Source: an uncultured Clostridia bacterium (GTDB lineage: Bacteria > Bacillota > Clostridia > TANB77 > CAG-508). From it: 52,609 bases of DNA. The notes under the pieces were generated by a model, which worked only from the letters and a program-made list of their open reading frames with translations, was not told where the DNA came from and ran no database searches. The stretch is taken from assembly GCA_944393385.1 (NCBI GenBank), contig CALYAA010000011.1, positions 1-52,609 on the forward strand. The letters run 5' to 3'. How positions within the stretch are numbered: the first letter of the stretch is position 1; each line of letters opens with the position of its first letter. This document shows, piece by piece, positions 25,543-34,917 of this stretch. Made by a program: the position numbers and the translations under genes.

Positions 25543-26349
25543 ATGAATGAATTATTATATGCAATAATCTTTATAAGTGGTGCAGTTTTTGGAAGTTTCT
25601 ACACATTAGCAGTTTATAGAATTCCTAAAAACATCGATATTATAAAAAAACATTCATATTGTCCAAATTGCAACCACAAATTAGGAGTATTAGAACTAAT
25701 ACCAATATTGAGCTATATATTTTTAGGTGGAAAATGTAAACATTGTAAACAAAAAATAAGACCAAGATATTTAATAATAGAAATTTTAAGTGGTGTTATG
25801 TTTGTATTACTAGCATCTACATTAAAAATGGATGTTTATACATTAAATCTACAAAAAGTAGTTACATTTATGTTTATGATTTTATATTTTACAGCTCTAA
25901 TATTAATTTCTGCAATTGATAATGAATATAGAACAATTAATAAAAAGGTTCTTGCATATGGAGTTATCATATCTTTAATGTATATGATATATCTATATAT
26001 AATAGAACCTACTAGTATATATAGATATGCTATATATTTATCAGTATATATTATACTTATATCTACAGACACATTTTTACTTAGAAGATATGCAGAAGAA
26101 AACTATATAATTAATTTAGCAATATTTTTTACAATGATTGTAATGTTTGTTGATTATAAAATATCATTATTTGTATTACTTGTTTTTGTAGTAGAAATAA
26201 TATTACATATTATGATTAGAAATATAACAAAACTAAAAACAGGAAATAAACCAATTAAATTTGAAGAATTTCCACTAGGCCTTTATCTAGGAGTAAGTAA
26301 CATAATTGTTATTATTTGCTTAAATATAATAAATTTATGTTTTAAATGA
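25543..26349 (+). CDS. pilD: Prepilin peptidase (PilD/ComC, A24)
   Basis: 268-residue polytopic protease that removes pilin leaders and methylates the new N-terminus. N-terminal GSFYTLAVYRIP, and two CxxC pairs (CPNCNHKLG, CKHCKQKIRPRY) of the methylase domain. The first catalytic Asp is in ISAIDNEYRTI. The second, usually GxGD, appears as LISTDTFLLRR, so the glycines are replaced while the Asp is kept. C-terminal FEEFPLGLYLGVSN matches the family's final helix. Its leader has an SD set apart by a hairpin. Confidence 0.88.
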   Translation: MNELLYAIIFISGAVFGSFYTLAVYRIPKNIDIIKKHSYCPNCNHKLGVLELIPILSYIFLGGKCKHCKQKIRPRYLIIEILSGVMFVLLASTLKMDVYTLNLQKVVTFMFMILYFTALILISAIDNEYRTINKKVLAYGVIISLMYMIYLYIIEPTSIYRYAIYLSVYIILISTDTFLLRRYAEENYIINLAIFFTMIVMFVDYKISLFVLLVFVVEIILHIMIRNITKLKTGNKPIKFEEFPLGLYLGVSNIIVIICLNIINLCFK

Positions 26350-26474
26350 AATTAAAACGTAAAAAATAATTATAAATGCATTTAAAAGATAAAAAAGGTA
26401 CATTTGAAATATTGATAATTAAAATATATTTGTTAAAAATTGTTGAAATATTACCAGAAAGGAATCGTTGGTTA

Positions 26475-26894
26475 ATGAAATTTATTAAAACACAAAAAGG
26501 AATGTCTTTAGTATCATTAATTATATATTTACTTGCAGTAATTGCAGTAGTTGGGATTGTTACAAGAATTTCTGCTTTTTTCTATAAAAATGTAGATGAA
26601 ACAACAGAAGACACAATCTCTAATTCTGAATTTATAAAATTTAATACATATTTTACTAAAGAAATTAATTTAGATAAAAATTTTGTTAAACAAGTAGGTG
26701 AAGGAGGAAATTATATAATATTTGAAAAATCTAATCATCAATATACATTTTTAGATAATGCTATATATATGGACAATATAAAAATTTGTTCAGATATAGA
26801 TAATTGTGTGTTTTCTGCTATAGATAATAAAAATGTAAGAGTAGATTTGATCATTAATAATAAGACATATGTTAATACATATAGTATTACTTAA
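26475..26894 (+). CDS. Minor pilin / pseudopilin
   Basis: 139 residues from the ATG at 26475 (MKFIKTQKG), 11 nt after AGAAAGGA. Mature N-terminus MSLVSLIIYLLAVIAVVG has Ser at position 5. The globular part (FIKFNTYFTKEINLDKNFV, YTFLDNAIYMDNIKICSDI) resembles GspJ/ComGF-like minor pilins in layout; the CSDIDNC pair may form a disulfide. It precedes pilB by 33 nt. Confidence 0.65.
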   Translation: MKFIKTQKGMSLVSLIIYLLAVIAVVGIVTRISAFFYKNVDETTEDTISNSEFIKFNTYFTKEINLDKNFVKQVGEGGNYIIFEKSNHQYTFLDNAIYMDNIKICSDIDNCVFSAIDNKNVRVDLIINNKTYVNTYSIT

Positions 26895-26927
26895 AACAAA
26901 AGAAAACTAATGAAAGGAATGGTATAC

Positions 26928-28565
26928 ATGGAGTTTAAGAAGAGACAGCCAATTGGAATAGAGCTCATCAAAAAAGGTTTGGTTACAGAAGATGATGTAA
27001 GAAAAGCTTTGTTAGAGCAAAAGAAAAGTCCAAATAGAAAATTAGGCGAAATAATTAAAGATATGAATGTTTGTGACTCTCGTGCATTAATACAGGCAAT
27101 TGGCGAAATATTGGGCGTAAAAGGTGTTATATTGACAGATGATTCTATAAGAATAAATATGCTTGATTATATATCTCTAGAAATGGCAAAAAAATATAAT
27201 GCAATTCCTTTTGATATTGAAGATGATAAAATTAAAGTTTGCTTTGCAGATACAACTAATAAAAGAATTTTTGATGCTATTAGAATGCTTATGATAAACA
27301 AAGGTCTAACAGTAGAACCATATGTAACATATTCTGACATCATTATAGATATTTTAAATAATTATGGAAGTTCTTCAACAGAAGATGTAAAAAAAATGGG
27401 ACAAGAGTCCAACATAACAGAATTAGTAGATTCAATTATAAAAAATGGTATGAAAAGTAGAGCAAGTGATATACATATTGAGCCTCAAAAAGACCAAATA
27501 AGAGTAAGATACAGAATTGATGGTGAGCTTTTTGTTGCTACAACAATTCCAATAGATAAATTATCACTTGTTGTAGGTAGATTAAAAGCTATTTCTAATA
27601 TGCACCAGGAGAAACAAGAATCTCAAGATGGTAGAATATTATTATATGAAAATTATAATATACGTGTATCTTCTCAGAGGAATGTTTATGGAGAAAAATT
27701 TGTATTAAGACTTTTAAAGAAAAATAATTCAATAAAAAGTATATTTGATTTAGGCTATCCTGGTACACCTGAAGATTTGGATAAAAGTATTAATAAAAGA
27801 AATAGTATTACAGTTATAGCAGCACCAACAGGAGAAGGTAAAACAACATCATTATATAGTATGTTAGACTATTTAAATAAACCAAATATAAATGTTACAA
27901 CAATTGAAGATCCAGTAGAAATTCGTTTAGAAGGATTAAACCAAATTGAAGTTGATGCAAAATCAACATTTGCAGGAAATTTAAGAACGATATTAAGACA
28001 AGACCCTGATATTATACTTGTTGGAGAGATTAGAGATAAAGAAACAGCAGAAATTGCAATGCAAGCTGGTCAAACTGGACATTATGTATTGTCAACAATA
28101 CATACAATTGATGCAGTAGAGGTTATAACTAGATTAAGGAAAATAGGAATTTCTGATTATGACATAGCCAGTACACTTTCAACAGCAATATCACAAAGAC
28201 TTGTTAGAAGGATTTGTCCATATTGTAGAAAAGAAAGAGAATATACAGATGAAGAAAAAAATATTATCCAAAAAATAGGAAACAAATATGGAGTTGAATT
28301 TAATTTAAAAGGAAAGAAAACATATTCTCCTGTAGGATGTAAAAGATGTAATAATGTTGGATTTGTTGGAAGAATTGGTGTTTTTGAAATATTAGACTTA
28401 GATGATGATATAAAAGAACTTGTTATGAATGGAGCATCAAGTATTGAAATTAGAAAACAAGCATTAAAAGGTAAATATAAACCATTAGTTGTTGATGGAA
28501 TTAGAAAAGTTGTTGAAGGAATTACCAACCTTGAGGAATTAAATAGAAAGCTATTGATCTTTTAA
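26928..28565 (+). CDS. pilB: Pilus extension ATPase PilB
   Basis: 545 residues. N-terminal MshEN/GspE-N domain (IELIKKGLVTEDDVRKALLEQ), then the secretion ATPase core: Walker A APTGEGKTTS, Asp box TIEDPVEI, Walker B DPDIILVGEIRD, His box GHYVLSTIHT. The C-terminal zinc site has CPYC and CKRCNNVGF. Drives pilin polymerisation. Start at 26928 (MEFKKRQPIG), 9 nt after AAAGGA; the upstream in-frame ATG overlaps the RBS. Confidence 0.95.
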   Translation: MEFKKRQPIGIELIKKGLVTEDDVRKALLEQKKSPNRKLGEIIKDMNVCDSRALIQAIGEILGVKGVILTDDSIRINMLDYISLEMAKKYNAIPFDIEDDKIKVCFADTTNKRIFDAIRMLMINKGLTVEPYVTYSDIIIDILNNYGSSSTEDVKKMGQESNITELVDSIIKNGMKSRASDIHIEPQKDQIRVRYRIDGELFVATTIPIDKLSLVVGRLKAISNMHQEKQESQDGRILLYENYNIRVSSQRNVYGEKFVLRLLKKNNSIKSIFDLGYPGTPEDLDKSINKRNSITVIAAPTGEGKTTSLYSMLDYLNKPNINVTTIEDPVEIRLEGLNQIEVDAKSTFAGNLRTILRQDPDIILVGEIRDKETAEIAMQAGQTGHYVLSTIHTIDAVEVITRLRKIGISDYDIASTLSTAISQRLVRRICPYCRKEREYTDEEKNIIQKIGNKYGVEFNLKGKKTYSPVGCKRCNNVGFVGRIGVFEILDLDDDIKELVMNGASSIEIRKQALKGKYKPLVVDGIRKVVEGITNLEELNRKLLIF

Positions 28566-28705
28566 TATAACACAAAACATTTAATTTATTTAACTAAAGA
28601 AGGAAAATAGAACTTGTATTTTAAAACATTAAGAGGATTTTGGTACTCTACATAAAGAATACAAAAACTTTTTAAAAATAATTTAATAATAATAAAAATC
28701 TAAAG

Positions 28706-28751
28706 AAAGGAGTATATGATTATAAAATAAATAATCATATAAGATATAATT
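28706..28751 (+). promoter_or_regulatory. pilT translation leader: SD-hairpin-AUG
   Basis: AAAGGAG (28706-28712) is 39 nt from the ATG at 28752. A perfect 11-bp stem (28713-28723 with 28731-28741, 7-nt loop) starts directly after the SD, leaving 10 nt to the ATG when folded. A 4-codon ORF (ATG 28716, MIIK) lies in the hairpin. The rest of the 186-nt pilB-pilT gap is featureless AT-rich DNA. Confidence 0.5.
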
Positions 28752-29855
28752 ATGGTAAATTTTGATAAAATAATTAAAGCAGCAATAGAAAAGGATGCAT
28801 CAGATATACATTTAATTGCAGGACAACATGCAATGTTTAGAATAAAAAAAGCATTAATTGCTTATGAAGAAGAAAAACAATTAAAAGATGATGATATGTT
28901 TGAAATTTGTGATTATATAATAAATGGGAATACAGAAAAAGCTAAAACTCTTGAAACAACAAGAAAATTAGATACATCATATGTATGTGATGGAACACGT
29001 TTAAGGGTAAATATTTCATATGCTGATGAAATACCAGTATTTACAATGAGAATTATAAAAAATGAACTACCACCATATGAAGCATTAGGTGTACCTGATG
29101 TAGTAAGAAGAATGACATATCAACCACAAGGTTTAATATTAGTTACAGGAAAAACAAACTCTGGTAAATCTACAACATTAAATGCATTAGTAAATCATAT
29201 TAATGAAACACAAAATAAAAAAATATTATCATTAGAAAGCCCAATAGAATATATGCATAAATCAAAAAATTCATTGATAGTACAAAAAGAAGTTGGTAGT
29301 GGAAGAGATTGTTTAACATATCATGATGGTGTAAAAAATGCCTTAAGAGAAGATTGTGATATTCTAATAATAGGAGAGATTAGAGATAAAGTTACAATGG
29401 AAGCAGCTATAGAAATGGCTGAATCAGGACATTTAGTAATAGGAACATTACATACAAAATCTTGTGCAGAAACAATAGACAGAATGATAAACTTTTATGA
29501 AGTAAGAGATCAAGCTCAAATAAAATATTTGCTATCATCTTTATTAAAATTAGTTATTTCTCAAAGATTATTATTAGGATCATCAGGAAAACTAGAATTA
29601 GTACCAGAAGTCATGGTTGTAGATAATGTAGTTTCTGGAGTTATTAGAAAAGAAAAAATAAGTGTATCAGAAATAGAAGATGCAATTCAAAGTGGTGCAG
29701 ATAAAGGAAGTGTAAGTTTAATTTCATCACTAGCAAATTTATTTATAGAAGATAAAATAACTCTTGAACAAGCAAAAGCTCAAGTAGAGGAAAAAAATTA
29801 TGAAATGCTTAATAGAACTGTTATGCAATTAAGAATAAAAAGAGGAAGAAGATAA
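28752..29855 (+). CDS. pilT: Pilus retraction ATPase PilT
   Basis: 367 residues. PilT N-domain (DASDIHLIAGQHAMFRI), Walker A VTGKTNSGKST, Asp box ESPIEY, Walker B CDILIIGEIRDKVTM, His box GHLVIGTLHTKSCAETIDRMI, and the C-terminal half typical of PilT. Powers pilus retraction and twitching. It lacks PilB's MshEN domain and zinc site. Translation signals are unusual (see leader). Confidence 0.95.
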   Translation: MVNFDKIIKAAIEKDASDIHLIAGQHAMFRIKKALIAYEEEKQLKDDDMFEICDYIINGNTEKAKTLETTRKLDTSYVCDGTRLRVNISYADEIPVFTMRIIKNELPPYEALGVPDVVRRMTYQPQGLILVTGKTNSGKSTTLNALVNHINETQNKKILSLESPIEYMHKSKNSLIVQKEVGSGRDCLTYHDGVKNALREDCDILIIGEIRDKVTMEAAIEMAESGHLVIGTLHTKSCAETIDRMINFYEVRDQAQIKYLLSSLLKLVISQRLLLGSSGKLELVPEVMVVDNVVSGVIRKEKISVSEIEDAIQSGADKGSVSLISSLANLFIEDKITLEQAKAQVEEKNYEMLNRTVMQLRIKRGRR

Positions 29856-29862
29856 TTTTAAG

Positions 29863-29903
29863 AAAGGAGATAATGTTAGTTTGTATAACTAACATAAGTA
29901 AAT
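29863..29903 (+). promoter_or_regulatory. pilC translation leader: SD-hairpin-AUG
   Basis: AAAGGAG (29863-29869) is 34 nt from the ATG. A perfect 9-bp stem (29873-29881 with 29887-29895, 5-nt loop) lies between, leaving about 11 unpaired nt. A 16-codon ORF (ATG 29873) runs through the hairpin and overlaps the pilC start. Confidence 0.5.
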
Positions 29904-31253
29904 ATGCCAACATTTATTTATAAAGGGATAACTGATAAAGGTTTAGTTGTAAAGAACAAAGTTGAAGAAGAAAATAAACAAAAACTAATGGAAAGGCTTA
30001 AAGAAAATAAAATAACACCAATAGATATTATTCGTGTTGGTTTTACTTCAACTAGCAAAAAAACAAAAAGAAAGAATATTAGTAATAACAAAGATATTTT
30101 AAAAACAATTAATACCGCACAATTTACTACAACAAAAACAAAAGCACCAAGTAGAACATTTGAAAGATTGTCAATGTATATGCAAGCCACGAAAAAAATT
30201 ACAACAAGAGATATAATTATTTTTACACAAGATTTTTATTTATTAAAAAAGGCAAATTTTAATAATATACATGCATTAACAACAATTATACAAAGTACAG
30301 AAAATATGTCTTTAAGAGGTGTTTTAGAAGATATTTTAGCAGGGTTAGAAGCTGGACAATATATGTATTCAACAATGGAGTATTATTCTGATATTTTTCC
30401 ATATATATATATAAATATGGTAAAAGTTGGAGAACTTTCTGGATCTCTTACAACATCACTAGAACAAGCAGTAAAATACTTAGAAGAATCTTCAGAATTA
30501 ACTAAAAAAGTAAAAAAAATACTAATTCCAAATATAATTCAATTTATTGGAATTATAGTATTGCTAGTTGCAGGAACATTAGTAGCAATACCACAAATAG
30601 AAAATTTATTTGATGAAATGGGATCAGATGCAGAATTACCTGCAATGACAATATGGTTTAAAAACTTTTTAGCTAAAGTAATGCAATATTGGCCAATTCC
30701 AACTGCGATAGTTGCTGTTGTTGTTGGAGCAATAGTATTATATATAAATACACCAAAAGGTAAATATAATTTCCATTATTTTAAATATAAAATGCCAATA
30801 TTTGGACAATTGATATTTTCATTGGATTTTTCTAGATTTATACAAGCTATAGAATTAAATGTAACAAATGGAATGAGAATACAAGATGCTCTAGAAGTAA
30901 GTAAAAATATTACTAAAAACCAAGTAATGTTAGCTCTTATAGAAACATCAATTAATAATATTTTGACAGGTTATTCGTGGATACAACCATTTGAAGACTC
31001 TGGATTATGTTCTATGATGCAAACAGAGATGTTAAAAATAGGTATGCAAACAGATTTAACTGAAATGCTTGGAAAATTAAGAGAGTATATGAATATAGAT
31101 ATAAAAAATACAATGGAAAAAATAACTGCAGTAATGCCACAAGTAGTTTATTCTATAGTTGGTATAGTATTAATTTTCTTCGTAGTAATAATACTAGTAC
31201 CTATTATACAAGTATATATGGGTAGCTTCTTATTTGATGCAGCAGATATGTAA
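29904..31253 (+). CDS. pilC: Pilus platform protein PilC (GspF family)
   Basis: 449 residues. Short N-terminal domain (TFIYKGITDKGLVVKN), Lys/Thr-rich linker (about 50-85), then two GspF repeats (about 100-220 and 310-430) with FTQDFYLLKKANF, MVKVGELSGSL and FIQAIELNVTNGMRIQDALE. Three membrane segments are evident (about 212-232, 265-285, 415-440). It anchors the ATPases and pilin in the membrane. Last gene of the operon. Confidence 0.93.
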   Translation: MPTFIYKGITDKGLVVKNKVEEENKQKLMERLKENKITPIDIIRVGFTSTSKKTKRKNISNNKDILKTINTAQFTTTKTKAPSRTFERLSMYMQATKKITTRDIIIFTQDFYLLKKANFNNIHALTTIIQSTENMSLRGVLEDILAGLEAGQYMYSTMEYYSDIFPYIYINMVKVGELSGSLTTSLEQAVKYLEESSELTKKVKKILIPNIIQFIGIIVLLVAGTLVAIPQIENLFDEMGSDAELPAMTIWFKNFLAKVMQYWPIPTAIVAVVVGAIVLYINTPKGKYNFHYFKYKMPIFGQLIFSLDFSRFIQAIELNVTNGMRIQDALEVSKNITKNQVMLALIETSINNILTGYSWIQPFEDSGLCSMMQTEMLKIGMQTDLTEMLGKLREYMNIDIKNTMEKITAVMPQVVYSIVGIVLIFFVVIILVPIIQVYMGSFLFDAADM

Positions 31254-31350
31254 AAAAGTTAAATTTAATGTTATTTAAGTTAAAATGAAATAAAACTAAA
31301 AGTTAAATTAATATTTCATTATACTAGTTTTTATAGATTATTATAATAAT

Positions 31351-31385
31351 ATAAAAACCTCAGAAATTTTAGTATTTCTGAGGTT
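31351..31385 (-). terminator. Terminator of rplM-rpsI
   Basis: 12-bp perfect arms (31356-31367 and 31374-31385) with TTTTTAT on the minus-strand exit side; may also stop pilC read-through. Confidence 0.8.
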
Positions 31386-31391
31386 AATTCA

Positions 31392-31793
31392 TTATCTCTT
31401 AGAGAATTGAGGTGCTTTTCTTGCTTTTTTAAGACCATATTTCTTTCTTTCTTTCATACGAGAATCTCTTGTTAAAAATCCATTTGATTTTAATGTAGGT
31501 CTATATTCTGAATTTGCTTCATTTAAAGCTCTAGCAATTCCGTGTCTAATAGCTCCAGCTTGACCAGAAACACCTCCACCATATACAGAACAAATAACAT
31601 CATATTTAGATAATGTATTTGTTACAGTTAATGGTTGTCTAACAATAACTTTTAATGTTTCTAAATCGAAAAATTCTTCAATATCTTTTTTATTTATTGT
31701 TATTTTTCCAGTTCCTTCAACTAATCTAACTCTAGCTATAGAACTTTTTCTTCTACCTGTACCTAAGTATGTTATTTTATTTGACTTAGCCAT
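31392..31793 (-). CDS. rpsI: 30S ribosomal protein S9
   Basis: 133 residues with [38 protein letters not shown] and the basic C-terminal tail [12 protein letters not shown] that reaches the P-site tRNA. GGGAGG lies ahead of the ATG on the minus strand. 21 nt after rplM. Confidence 0.97.
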   Translation of the reverse strand: MAKSNKITYLGTGRRKSSIARVRLVEGTGKITINKKDIEEFFDLETLKVIVRQPLTVTNTLSKYDVICSVYGGGVSGQAGAIRHGIARALNEANSEYRPTLKSNGFLTRDSRMKERKKYGLKKARKAPQFSKR

Positions 31794-31814
31794 TATAATT
31801 GTTCCTCCCTTAAA

Positions 31815-32249
31815 TTAAAAATTCCAAATTTCTGGTTTTTGTGCTTGAAGATTGTGTTCACTTCCGGCAAATGTTCTTAATTTTGTTGCCATTTGTCTAC
31901 CTAAAGAATTGTGTGGTAACATTCCTTTAACAGCAAGCATCATAGCTTTTTCTGGATTTTTTTGCATCATAACAAATGCTGGAGTTTCTTTCATTCCTCC
32001 AATATATCCAGAATGATGTCTATAAGACTTTGAATTTAATTTATTTCCTGTTAATTTTACATCTTTACAATTGATAATAATAACATTATCACCTGTATCA
32101 ATATTTGGTGTGAAAGTTGGTTTATGTTTTCCTCTAAGTAATCTTGCAGCTTCTGTTGCAACTCTACCAAGTGGTTTATTTGCAGCATCAATAATATACC
32201 ATTTTCTTTCAACTTCTGATTTTTTTGCACTATATGTTACATTATTCAT
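31815..32249 (-). CDS. rplM: 50S ribosomal protein L13
   Basis: 144 residues: [50 protein letters not shown] and MLPHNSLGR are conserved. First gene of the L13-S9 operon; AGGAGG precedes the ATG on the minus strand. Confidence 0.97.
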   Translation of the reverse strand: MNNVTYSAKKSEVERKWYIIDAANKPLGRVATEAARLLRGKHKPTFTPNIDTGDNVIIINCKDVKLTGNKLNSKSYRHHSGYIGGMKETPAFVMMQKNPEKAMMLAVKGMLPHNSLGRQMATKLRTFAGSEHNLQAQKPEIWNF

Positions 32250-32289
32250 GGTAAAATATTTCCTCCTAAATTAATTATATTTATATGAA

Positions 32290-32330
32290 ATTTAAATTTA
32301 AAGCTACCGGGGAGAAGTTTAAATTTAAAT
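32290..32330 (-). promoter_or_regulatory. Candidate L13 leader hairpin
   Basis: 13-bp perfect stem (32290-32302 with 32318-32330) enclosing a 15-nt loop that reads CTTCTCCCCGGTAGC on the coding strand, strikingly GC-rich here. It lies 41 nt upstream of rplM. Firmicute rplM genes often carry an autoregulatory L13 leader; assignment rests on position and structure only. Confidence 0.45.
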
Positions 32331-32572
32331 CATATTTCCAATATGTACTAAAATATTTTAATACAAAAAGTGAAATTTGTCAATAAAATTCTTAAAAGTT
32401 GTTGATATTTTTAAAAAGGAAATATATAATAAAAAAAAATGTATAACATACAATTAATAATAATTATATTTTTATATAAAATTTGTTAGATGGGTAATAG
32501 GCAACCTTAATATAAAATTGATGATTTTTTTAAAGCCTAAATAATAATATAATAAGGAATGGTTGAAAAAAT

Positions 32573-34204
32573 ATGACAGAAGAAAAACGTACAATAAAAA
32601 AAGAAAGTTTTATGCAGGGTGTAATAACAATAATGTTTTCACAAATTCTAATAAAAGTATTGGGACTTATATATACATTATATTTAACAAATAGAGAAGG
32701 ATTTGGTGATGCAGGAAATGCAATATATGTAAGTGGATATCAAATATATGCATTATTACTGACAATATCATCAATAGGAGTTCCAAATGCAATATCTAAG
32801 ATGGTAGCTGAAAGATTAGCTGTTGGAGATAATAGAGGAGCTAATAGAGTTTTTAAAGTAGCATTAGCTACATTTGGAATTATAGGAGCATGTGGAACTG
32901 TTTTATTATTTGGATTCTCACATATAATTGCTTATAATTGGATTCAAATTCCAGAAGCAGAATTAACATTAATAGCATTATCACCTGCAATATTTTTTGT
33001 TTCTATATCATCTGTATTTAGAGGATATTTTAATGGAAGAAGAACATTAAAAATTACTGCAAGAGCACAAACTATAGAACAAATATTTAAAACAGTATTA
33101 ACAATAATAATTGTAGAAATTGTAGCATATATAACAACAACATCTACAGAAATGATGGCAGCAGGAGCAAACTTAGCAACAACTATTGCAACATTTTCTA
33201 GTTTTGCATATATGTTTATATATTATAGAACAAAAAGAAAAGAAATAGGAAATGAAATTGAACAAACAGTTAATTATAAATATGAAAATGTAAAAACAAT
33301 TATAAAAAGAATATTAATGGTATCTATTCCATTAACACTAAGTTCAATTATGACATCTTTTAATAAAAATATAGACTCATTTACTGTTAAAAGAATTTTA
33401 AGCACTTATTTAGGCTCTGAGACTGCACAAACATTATATGGAATATTAGGAGGAAAAGTAGATACAGTAACAAATCTTCCACTTGCAATAAATATAGCAT
33501 TTTCTACAGCTTTAGTACCAGCTATATCAGCAGCTAGAGCTAAAAAAGATACAAAAACAGCAACAAAAAGAGTATCATTTTCTTTATTAACTTCAATGTT
33601 AATAGGATTACCTTGTGTTGTAGGATTAGTTGTGTTTGCACAACCAATTTTAAATTTACTTTATCCAAATGCAAACTCTGGAGCATTATTACTTCAATTA
33701 GTTTCAATAGGAGTAATATTCTCAATATTAAATCAAACAATAAGTGGAGCTTTACAAGGATTTGGAAAAGTAATGATTCCAGCATATGCATTAGGAGCAG
33801 GATGTTTAGTTAAACTTATTTTAAATTTAATTTTATTAAGAATACCAGCATTAAATGTTTATGGAGCTGCAATTTCAACAATCTTTTGTCATGCAACTGC
33901 ATTTATGATAGTATATATTGTATTAAAGAAATATATCAAAATTGATTTAAGCTTTATGAAATTTGTTATAAAGCCAATTATAGCATCAGGTATTATGGGA
34001 ATATGTTCATATACAATTTATTTACTTTTAATGAATAATGGTATATTTTATGGAAATAAGGCAACAATAATAGCAATGTTATTTGCTGTAATAATATATG
34101 TTTTAGCAGTTATAACTTTAAAAATTTATAATGAAGAAGATATAATTATGCTTCCAAAAGGAGATAAAATCTTGAAAATTTTAAAAAAATTCAAAATTTA
34201 TTAA
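32573..34204 (+). CDS. MOP-superfamily flippase (SpoVB/MurJ-like)
   Basis: 543 residues, about 14 membrane segments. MQGVITIMFSQILIKVLGLIY, GIPNAISKMVAERLA-like (GVPNAISKMVAERLA) and IFFVSISSVFRGYFNGRRTL are typical of the PST branch that includes SpoVB and Bacillus YtgP/MurJ. Function is probably flipping of lipid-linked cell-wall or spore-cortex precursors (lipid II); I cannot decide between vegetative MurJ and SpoVB. The RBS region AAGGAATGG precedes the ATG. Monocistronic with a conspicuous leader. Confidence 0.85.
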   Translation: MTEEKRTIKKESFMQGVITIMFSQILIKVLGLIYTLYLTNREGFGDAGNAIYVSGYQIYALLLTISSIGVPNAISKMVAERLAVGDNRGANRVFKVALATFGIIGACGTVLLFGFSHIIAYNWIQIPEAELTLIALSPAIFFVSISSVFRGYFNGRRTLKITARAQTIEQIFKTVLTIIIVEIVAYITTTSTEMMAAGANLATTIATFSSFAYMFIYYRTKRKEIGNEIEQTVNYKYENVKTIIKRILMVSIPLTLSSIMTSFNKNIDSFTVKRILSTYLGSETAQTLYGILGGKVDTVTNLPLAINIAFSTALVPAISAARAKKDTKTATKRVSFSLLTSMLIGLPCVVGLVVFAQPILNLLYPNANSGALLLQLVSIGVIFSILNQTISGALQGFGKVMIPAYALGAGCLVKLILNLILLRIPALNVYGAAISTIFCHATAFMIVYIVLKKYIKIDLSFMKFVIKPIIASGIMGICSYTIYLLLMNNGIFYGNKATIIAMLFAVIIYVLAVITLKIYNEEDIIMLPKGDKILKILKKFKIY

Positions 34205-34322
34205 AAAAAAAAGAGGGATTTTATAATAATTTGGAGAATAATTAAAACAGAAAGTACAGATATTGCTTAACAACTGCAATATAAGTACATATTATTACAA
34301 AATTTTATAGGAGGTAGTCGCA

Positions 34323-34598
34323 ATGAACAAAGCTGAATTAGTAGCAGCAATGTCTGCAAAAACAGGAGAATCAAAAAAAGCAACAGAAGCAACAGTAAAT
34401 GCATTTGTTGAAGTTGTTGCAGAAGCATTAAAAGGAGGAGATAAAATCCAATTAGTTGGATTTGGTTCTTTTGAAGTTAGAAAAAGAGCTGCAAGAAAAG
34501 GTAGAAATCCTCAAACAAAAGAAGAGATAAAAATACCTGCATCTAAAGCTCCAGTATTCAAAGCTGGTAAAGCATTAAAAGACACAGTAAATAAATAA
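34323..34598 (+). CDS. hup: DNA-binding protein HU
   Basis: 91 residues: MNKAELVAAMSAKTGESKKA, VQLVGFGSFEVRKRAARKGRN-type beta arms (GFGSFEVRKRAARKGRNPQ) and FKAGKALKD at the C-terminus. Nucleoid-compacting protein. AGGAGG lies about 8 nt before the ATG. Followed by its own terminator. Confidence 0.96.
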   Translation: MNKAELVAAMSAKTGESKKATEATVNAFVEVVAEALKGGDKIQLVGFGSFEVRKRAARKGRNPQTKEEIKIPASKAPVFKAGKALKDTVNK

Positions 34599-34611
34599 AA
34601 AAATATACTTT

Positions 34612-34642
34612 GAAGGCTAGAATTATTCTGGCTTTCTTTTTT
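34612..34642 (+). terminator. Terminator after hup
   Basis: Stem GAAGGCTAGAA with TTCTGGCTTTC (G-U pairs included), followed by CTTTTTTC. A 66-codon frame overlapping it is not a convincing gene. Confidence 0.8.
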
Positions 34643-34917
34643 CTTGTATATGAAATAATATTAGACTTTTTAGTTCAGCAACTTAAAATGAAAATAAAAT
34701 TATTTGTTTTCAAAAGAAATGTTGTTTTTTCTATACATGAAAAGAGTTTTGCACTAACAAATGCAAATAGGAAAGTTACAATTTCAAATTATATAAAAAC
34801 ATTAAAATAACAAATTGCAACAATTACCAACAAAAAATTAATATTAAGTATTGATTTTACTGATAATTATTGATATATTATATATTAGTAATACTAACAA
34901 AAGAAAGGGAAAATAAA

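Noticed and set aside
34610..34810. 66-codon frame after hup
   Set aside because: It runs through the hup terminator, lacks an RBS and has no family features.
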